The translations under genes and the position numbers were made by a program. The notes under the pieces were generated by a model, which saw only the letters and a list, made by a program, of their open reading frames with translations, ran no database searches and was not told the origin of the DNA. A stretch of DNA of 56,714 bases, from positions 1 through 56,714 of the IMG/VR virus record IMGVR_UViG_3300042534_000372; one strand, written 5' to 3'. Positions 53,103-56,714 of the stretch are shown one piece after another (positions within the stretch are counted from its first letter, which is position 1; each line of letters starts with the position of its first letter). The stretch comes from a virus.

Positions 53103-53429
53103 ATGAAACGTAGAAATTTAATTAGCAAAACGGCAATTTGCCTATATTTAGTGTTAGCAGTATGTTATTCTTCTTTTTCACAAGAGGCTGACACTGTTAA
53201 AATAGATACTACAGTTAATAAAATATGTTTGGAGCGTGGGCATGTATCTGTCGGGGTAATTATGAAAACAGCAATGTACTGCACCCCGTATAGTATAGAT
53301 ACTGACAGCACAACAGTAATGGTTTACCCCGCTTGCAATTACGAAAGTTTTACATGTAAAAGATGCGGTAAGTATGTTAGCCAATTAGAAAAGGAGCGGA
53401 GGGTTGTAATTTGGCGTAAAGAAGAATAA
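53103..53429 (+). CDS. Secreted cysteine-containing protein
   Basis: 108 residues with a signal peptide (hydrophobic ICLYLVLAVCYSSFSQ). The mature part has CNYESFTCKRCGKYVSQLEK, i.e. a CxxC zinc or redox pair, and other Cys (KICLE, MYCTP). Probably exported to the periplasm or outer membrane. Function unknown; an exported accessory protein is unusual for a phage. Confidence 0.65.
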   Translation: MKRRNLISKTAICLYLVLAVCYSSFSQEADTVKIDTTVNKICLERGHVSVGVIMKTAMYCTPYSIDTDSTTVMVYPACNYESFTCKRCGKYVSQLEKERRVVIWRKEE

Positions 53430-53434
53430 TTACT

Positions 53435-53494
53435 GCTAATGAACAATTGCAAGATGGCGTTGAGGCACGAAATGCATTTTGCATAGCATTATAG
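53435..53494 (+). repeat. Recurrent gene-junction sequence, copy E3
   Basis: GCTAATGAACAATTGCAAGA, then GGCGTTGAGGCACGAAATGC and GCATTATAGG. The middle (CGTTGAGG-ACGAAATG) matches the minus-strand copy E2 at 20714-20777. Confidence 0.7.
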
Positions 53495-53540
53495 GTTTTA
53501 ATAATTAAAATTTTGGGAGGGGTTTATTTTTCTTCATTTT

Positions 53541-53584
53541 TTTATCTTTATATTAGGATACTAAATATATTACCCGTATATTTG
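53541..53584 (+). promoter_or_regulatory. Duplicated promoter region, plus-strand copy
   Basis: TTTATATTAGGATACTAAAT, ATATTACCC and TATATTTGG (-7 box 53577-53584). It matches 20632-20672 on the other strand at nearly every base. Confidence 0.75.
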
Positions 53585-53612
53585 GATAAACAATAACACT
53601 AAAACATACGAC

Positions 53613-53939
53613 ATGAAAACTTTTATAAAATTAATAACATTAATAGTAGTATTATCATCATCAACACTAGCTAGCGCAAATCACGATAATCAGACAGAGA
53701 TAAATCATTCAAAATACGACACTATTGTTTGTGATTTCTTATCGTCGCAATCTCCCAATATTGTCATTAACCGTATTGATTTTAACTTTTTCTTATCAGC
53801 ACTAGAAAGAGTCGGGTTTAATTGCGCGATAGATTCGGATAGATATAATATGACCAGGGTAATTAATGGTGCAACTATAAAAATTCAATGGAGTGTTACT
53901 GGTTACAATACGACTTTTACTAAAATGGAAATTAAATAA
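53613..53939 (+). CDS. Secreted small protein
   Basis: 108 residues; signal peptide MKTFIKLITLIVVLSSSTLA (cleavage near ASA). Mature part has two Cys (VCDFLSSQ, FNCAIDSD) that could form a disulfide, and beta-like ends (NGATIKIQWSVTG). First gene behind the duplicated promoter; the family A regulator follows after 5 bases. Confidence 0.65.
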   Translation: MKTFIKLITLIVVLSSSTLASANHDNQTEINHSKYDTIVCDFLSSQSPNIVINRIDFNFFLSALERVGFNCAIDSDRYNMTRVINGATIKIQWSVTGYNTTFTKMEIK

Positions 53940-53944
53940 ACAAC

Positions 53945-54124
53945 ATGTCAAAAAACTTAATGAATTGGATAAAGCAGAATAAACGCTTTGTTAAAATACG
54001 TGCTATTGAGCAAGAATTAAAGATGCCTGACAGTACATTGATAAAAGCTGTGAACGAAGTACAGAATTTACCTAAGAAGTGGATTAAACCGCTGAATGAA
54101 TTCCTAATTACTTTGAAAAAGTAA
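53945..54124 (+). CDS. Small regulator, paralogue family A
   Basis: 59 residues: MSKNLMNWIKQNKRFVKIRA, IEQELKMPDSTLIKAVNEVQ, KWIKPLNEFLITLKK. About half identical to 20249 along the whole length. The HTH-like MPDSTLIKAVN is the best conserved. It probably binds the duplicated promoter that drives it. Confidence 0.66.
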   Translation: MSKNLMNWIKQNKRFVKIRAIEQELKMPDSTLIKAVNEVQNLPKKWIKPLNEFLITLKK

Positions 54125-54196
54125 CAGTGCGTAGGCAATTTTAATTTTATTACCTATAATGAATGGCTAAAGTTACCTTTTAAACAAAACCCAATG

Positions 54197-54231
54197 AATA
54201 TGCACCGTTTAAATATTCAAGTGTGCATATT
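54197..54231 (+). repeat. Intergenic inverted repeat
   Basis: AATATGCAC (54197-54205) and GTGCATATT (54223-54231), perfect 9-bp arms, 17-base loop. It lies in the 170-base gap before the membrane gene at 54293; could be an operator or RNA hairpin. Confidence 0.55.
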
Positions 54232-54292
54232 TCGTTACATTACAATTACACGTGAGTAATAATAGTTACACTAAAATTTAAAAATAAACAAA

Positions 54293-54484
54293 ATGAAACT
54301 AACAAAATTAGAAAAGGCATTAGTAGTATCAGGTTCTACTTCAATAATCGGAATAGTATGTACTGTGTTTGAATTACTCTCTATGCCATTCGGTTATGAA
54401 TTCAACTGGTATAGTGTTTGTATTTTAGGACTTGGAGTTATTGGAAGTGTGATATTTGGAAGGATTTACACAAATAAAAACTAA
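54293..54484 (+). CDS. Small two-helix membrane protein
   Basis: 63 residues: LVVSGSTSIIGIVCTVFELL and YSVCILGLGVIGSVIFGRI. No other feature. It precedes the secreted beta-barrel-like gene by 4 bases. Confidence 0.58.
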   Translation: MKLTKLEKALVVSGSTSIIGIVCTVFELLSMPFGYEFNWYSVCILGLGVIGSVIFGRIYTNKN

Positions 54485-54488
54485 AACT

Positions 54489-54974
54489 ATGAAAAAACTA
54501 ATAATTTTAACCGCATTGTTATTATTAACTATTTGTGTTAAGTCTCAGATAACTGATAATACATTTCAAGCGTTAGAAGTAACATTCAGTAACGAAGATA
54601 AAGCACCTGGCTTTAACGCTTATTTATTCAATAAAGGATTTGGATTAGTTGCCGGATTCGAGACTGGCAATTATCGATTTGGAGATACTGCTAAAACGGA
54701 ACACGATAAATACAGATTAGGATTAGCGATCAACGCAACCGAAAAAGATTCATATTATTGCGGTGGTAGCTTAATCTTTTACGCTACTGCATGTTATAAC
54801 GAATACAAGGAAGTTTACGATAAGTTCGATCATATAAACGATGATTTGCCTACGTACACATGTGAATTAGGCGTTAAGTTCTTGTTTCCGAACAGTAGGG
54901 TATTTTCAGGCTTTCAATACGATATTATTCATAAGACTGGCGGGTTTTCAGTTGGGTTAATTATAAATAAATAG
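54489..54974 (+). CDS. Outer-membrane beta-barrel-like secreted protein
   Basis: 161 residues from the ATG at 54489, which gives a proper signal peptide MKKLIILTALLLLTICVKSQ; an ATG at 54456 would overlap the previous gene. The mature part alternates in strands (FNAYLFNKGFGLVAGFETGN, YRLGLAINATEKDSYYCGGS, ELGVKFLFPNSRVFSGFQYD, GGFSVGLIINK), ending in an aliphatic strand as outer-membrane barrels do. Size fits an 8-strand barrel. It may change the host surface; see findings. Confidence 0.66.
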   Translation: MKKLIILTALLLLTICVKSQITDNTFQALEVTFSNEDKAPGFNAYLFNKGFGLVAGFETGNYRFGDTAKTEHDKYRLGLAINATEKDSYYCGGSLIFYATACYNEYKEVYDKFDHINDDLPTYTCELGVKFLFPNSRVFSGFQYDIIHKTGGFSVGLIINK

Positions 54975-54976
54975 AT

Positions 54977-55399
54977 ATGGAAAAGATTGGGAATATAATA
55001 ATGTTATCGTGTATGCTAATATTAGCAGTAAGTATATCCTATGGTATATTCAAACTGTGTAGCGTTAAAGATAATGAATCGAAATATATCAATTCAGAAT
55101 TAGGTAGTAATGTTTGTGATGATGATTATGTAACGGTAATATATGACTGTTCGATATGTACCATTTCAAAAATAACTACAGATAAAGATACTGTTATAAG
55201 ATTAGATAATTTAAAAGAAGGAATGTCTGGATACATCAATATAAATACACAATCAGGATGCAAGTTGAGAGTGATAGTGTGCCCTGATGTAGTAAGCGAC
55301 ACAAGCAATATAAATCCTATCATTATTGATGGTTTCGGAGTTGTATCATGGTGTTGCATTAATAGTGTTTTATATAAAATATATGACAAATATGAATAG
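54977..55399 (+). CDS. Membrane-anchored protein carrying the phage fibre-tip domain
   Basis: 140 residues. N-terminal helix (IIMLSCMLILAVSISYGIF) then a luminal domain (about 45-140). The domain has the order YDCS, KITTDKDTVIRLDNLKEGMS, GYININTQSGCKL, GVVSWCCINSVLYKIYD. It lines up with the last 95 residues of the fibre at 34174 (YDCS, NAKITLTGNTTATLTNLIDG, MSGNIRVQ, ISWWYDGVNLNVTYG). The extra cysteines suggest adaptation to the periplasm. No fibre trunk is attached. Its likely role (decoy or receptor masking) is a hypothesis. Confidence 0.66.
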   Translation: MEKIGNIIMLSCMLILAVSISYGIFKLCSVKDNESKYINSELGSNVCDDDYVTVIYDCSICTISKITTDKDTVIRLDNLKEGMSGYININTQSGCKLRVIVCPDVVSDTSNINPIIIDGFGVVSWCCINSVLYKIYDKYE

Positions 55400-55604
55400 T
55401 GTTTTTGAGTTTGCATATACTGATTGTCATCATGATAGTGGCCCTGTGTGTGTTAGTATTCATAAAACAATAAAAGGCGCAGAGGTCGCGAGTCGTCTAC
55501 ATAAAGAAAACGAACGAAAGGAGTGTGAGGACGACGACATTAATTTTGATGAGTATTCCGAGTATGCATTATGGGTTATCACAGAAAGAGAAGTACTAGA
55601 ATAA
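55383..55604 (+). CDS. Hypothetical small acidic protein
   Basis: 73 residues from the ATG at 55383 (overlap of 17 bases with the previous gene; 55392 is possible). MTNMNSVFEFAYTDCHHDSG, then a Lys/Glu middle and an acidic C-terminus (DDDINFDEYSEYALWVITER). A common style of small phage protein; function unknown. Convergent with the following minus-strand gene. Confidence 0.55.
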   Translation: MTNMNSVFEFAYTDCHHDSGPVCVSIHKTIKGAEVASRLHKENERKECEDDDINFDEYSEYALWVITEREVLE

Positions 55605-55608
55605 ATAG

Positions 55609-56055
55609 TCACAATCCAGTAACATTCTTCACATACATTAAGAATTTAAGATCATTAGCGTTTGTGAATGTTGTACGACTATCTTTATTGTGCCCCATGT
55701 AATCACCATACTTTTTAATCAATGAAGGTGCTTTGTTATTCGTATTGTAAAGCTCATACTTTAGATTTGATCCTCTTAGTTTAATCCCTGCGTAGTTTGC
55801 GCCTGTTAGGTTTAAATCTGGAACTCCTAAAGTTGGTCGTGAATTACGTTGATTCTTAAACCTAGCATATCTAGGATTACGATATTCAGGACTTATCGCT
55901 TTATCAGTTGGCATTTCACCATCTATCAATTGATTCTGATTTAGCTTTATAGCCAATGGTGCATTATCCATAACAATCTCGTCTAATATCCTCGGTAGGT
56001 TATTAGTAATGCTCTGTAATCTTGCGTAAAGCTCGTGTATTGTTATATCGCCCAT
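55609..56055 (-). CDS. Structural-type phage protein, isolated minus-strand gene
   Basis: 148 residues from the ATG at 56055. A longer frame begins at 56238 but reads through the intergenic region and divergent promoter. MGDITIHELYARLQSITNNL, EYRNPRYARFKNQRNSRPTL, NLTGANYAGIKLRGSNLKYE look like a neck or tail-completion protein of Bacteroidota phages. It is the only minus-strand gene between two plus-strand islands and may belong to the interrupted tail operon. The TATCTTTA -7 box ends only four bases before the ATG. Confidence 0.55.
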   Translation of the reverse strand: MGDITIHELYARLQSITNNLPRILDEIVMDNAPLAIKLNQNQLIDGEMPTDKAISPEYRNPRYARFKNQRNSRPTLGVPDLNLTGANYAGIKLRGSNLKYELYNTNNKAPSLIKKYGDYMGHNKDSRTTFTNANDLKFLMYVKNVTGL

Positions 56056-56122
56056 ACTATAAAGATAATAAAAATAAAAATCAACTAATAAATTAATAGG
56101 CTTACTTGTAATTAATACAAAT

Positions 56123-56186
56123 AACACGTTTGTGTTAATTATTATTGCATTACTATTGGCTAGTGACACATTTGTGCTTATATTTG
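56123..56186. promoter_or_regulatory. Divergent control region with two operator-like sites and promoter of copy 2
   Basis: AACAC-GTTT-GTGTT (56123-56136) is a perfect inverted repeat, and about 40 bases on CACATTTGTG is a similar site. TATATTTG at 56179-56186 with TTG at 56156-56158 is the promoter of the second cassette. Copy 1 lacks these sites. Confidence 0.6.
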
Positions 56187-56225
56187 TAATAGACAATAAG
56201 GAAATAAACTTTAAAACTAAACAAG

Positions 56226-56465
56226 ATGAAAACTTCAACTTTAAAAAACAAATTAAACAAACTGAATATTGAATTTACAATTGATTCCAACTATCAAGTA
56301 ATTGATTTTACAATAAATAACAAAAGTTATTCAGGTAGTTTAAATAATGATGAAGATGAAGTTTTCGGTTTTTGCGCTATAACTGGTTATGATGATGCAA
56401 GCCAAGAAACAACTAGAAGATTCTTTGATAATTTTAATCAGGTTTTAAGACATTCAAATAAATAA
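56226..56465 (+). CDS. Cassette gene 1, second copy
   Basis: 79 residues, paralogue of 390-629. Substitutions cluster in residues 16-47 (for example DSNYQVIDF for DNEYQLIEF); the last 30 residues are identical. Intact reading frame, so both copies are under selection. Function unknown. Confidence 0.75.
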   Translation: MKTSTLKNKLNKLNIEFTIDSNYQVIDFTINNKSYSGSLNNDEDEVFGFCAITGYDDASQETTRRFFDNFNQVLRHSNK

Positions 56466-56466
56466 A

Positions 56467-56634
56467 ATGGATATTAAATTTAAAGGTCAAAAGCTCTCAA
56501 CTTTAGAATGGGTTGAGAGTGATTCCATACTACAAGGCAGGCATTGCGAAACCAAAAGAATTTTCTTGAAAACAAAAGAAAAGTTCCCGCAGTGGACTGA
56601 ATGTAAACCAGAAACGGTTATTCAAATTAAATAA
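56467..56634 (+). CDS. Cassette gene 2, second copy
   Basis: 55 residues with the same sequence as the gene at 631 or differing in very few positions; most base changes fall in third codon positions (for example AAACTC/AAGCTC, AACGAAA/AACAAAA). This pattern supports a real coding gene. Confidence 0.68.
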   Translation: MDIKFKGQKLSTLEWVESDSILQGRHCETKRIFLKTKEKFPQWTECKPETVIQIK

Positions 56635-56648
56635 TTAAAATCTATGTT

Positions 56649-56714
56649 ATGAAAAAATGCGAAGATTGTGGATGTGAAATTTATTCTTACATCAATAAAG
56701 ATGGTGAATGCAAG
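56649..56714 (+). CDS. Cassette gene 3, second copy, partial
   Basis: The first 22 codons of the cysteine-rich gene (MKKCEDCGCEIYSYINKDGE), identical to 813 onward, are cut by the window end. Same rejected early ATG followed by a stop. Confidence 0.65.
   Translation, partial: MKKCEDCGCEIYSYINKDGECK

Larger units (their letters stand above)
56226..56714 (+). repeat. Copy 2 of the duplicated three-gene cassette, cut by the window edge
   Basis: Aligns gap-free with 390-878. Divergence is concentrated in the first gene; the last 100 bases are nearly identical. Confidence 0.9.

Noticed and set aside
19801-53494. Calling the junction sequences integron attC sites
   Set aside because: No integron integrase is in the window, and the core sequences do not match the GTTRRRY and RYYYAAC boxes consistently. 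I only claim a recurrent junction element.
55609-56238. The 209-residue version of the minus-strand gene ending at 55609
   Set aside because: The first 61 residues are hydrophobic, AT-driven and overlap the divergent promoter and the start of cassette copy 2; the ATG at 56055 has a promoter box at the expected place.
1-56714. A closed circular genome with simple terminal overlap
   Set aside because: The end repeats are about 90 percent alike, not identical, and the DNA upstream of the two ATGs is unrelated. Joining base 56714 to base 1 would fuse cassette gene 3 to antisense of another gene.
1-56714. CRISPR arrays, insertion sequences or transposases
   Set aside because: No regularly spaced direct repeats with unique spacers and no DDE or HUH transposase motifs were seen. 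The only mobile-type gene is the HNH/AP2-like one at 16488.

Overview
The window is a large part of a tailed double-stranded DNA bacteriophage (or prophage) genome with siphovirus-type genes. The host is most likely a member of the Bacteroidota, probably a flavobacterium. Four things point there: strongly AT-rich DNA, many promoters of the Bacteroidota type (TTG about 19-21 bases before TAnnTTTG), mostly Shine-Dalgarno-less leaders of the type ACTAAACCA-ATG, and an SSB-like protein of the DUF3127 kind. I see no integrase, no plasmid partition genes and no bacterial housekeeping genes.

Layout. 1-269: the 5' part of a minus-strand gene. 390-3194: a plus-strand island of small accessory genes. 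3235-12360: minus-strand head and neck operon, transcribed from terS through terL, portal, prohead protease and HK97-type capsid to neck proteins and a probable tail tube. 12479-12605: a degenerate tRNA-like element behind a promoter. 12673-18903: small genes, SSB-like protein, HNH/AP2-like protein, ERF recombinase and NinB-like protein. 18984-24469: regulators and a block of cassette-like small genes, with a complete RlmN/Cfr-like radical SAM enzyme. 24654-25491: holin-like, spanin-like and M15 endopeptidase lysis genes. 25495-32348: two DnaA-domain-IV-like HTH proteins, two DNA methyltransferases, a DnaC-like loader, a replication initiator and small genes. 32469-32843: RusA resolvase, plus strand. 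32840-46724: minus-strand tail operon with tape measure, tail tip, fibres and membrane proteins. 46908-55604: a second, larger plus-strand block of small genes, interrupted by a minus-strand trio (50005-50591) and by two divergent small RNAs (50952-51249). 55609-56055: one minus-strand gene. 56226-56714: the start of a second, diverged copy of the island found at 390.

How it fits together. On the minus strand the order terS, terL, portal, protease, capsid, neck, tail tube at the left, and chaperone-like gene, tape measure, tip and fibres at the right, is the normal siphophage order if the two window ends are near each other on a circular or circularly permuted molecule. I infer that plus-strand accessory islands have been inserted into one long minus-strand tail operon at two or three places.

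The most unusual material is accessory. (1) Small proteins are built from exchangeable N- and C-terminal modules joined at a shared linker, with recurring gene-junction sequences on both strands. (2) A dispersed inverted repeat, ATGTT-N4-AACAT, sits at several promoters. (3) Two divergent small RNAs share one such operator, and one has an apparent terminator/antiterminator switch. (4) A membrane-anchored protein carries a copy of the phage's own fibre-tip domain, next to a probable outer-membrane protein. (5) Three tail-module proteins carry Sec signal peptides. All functional names rest on reading motifs by eye; no database search was run.
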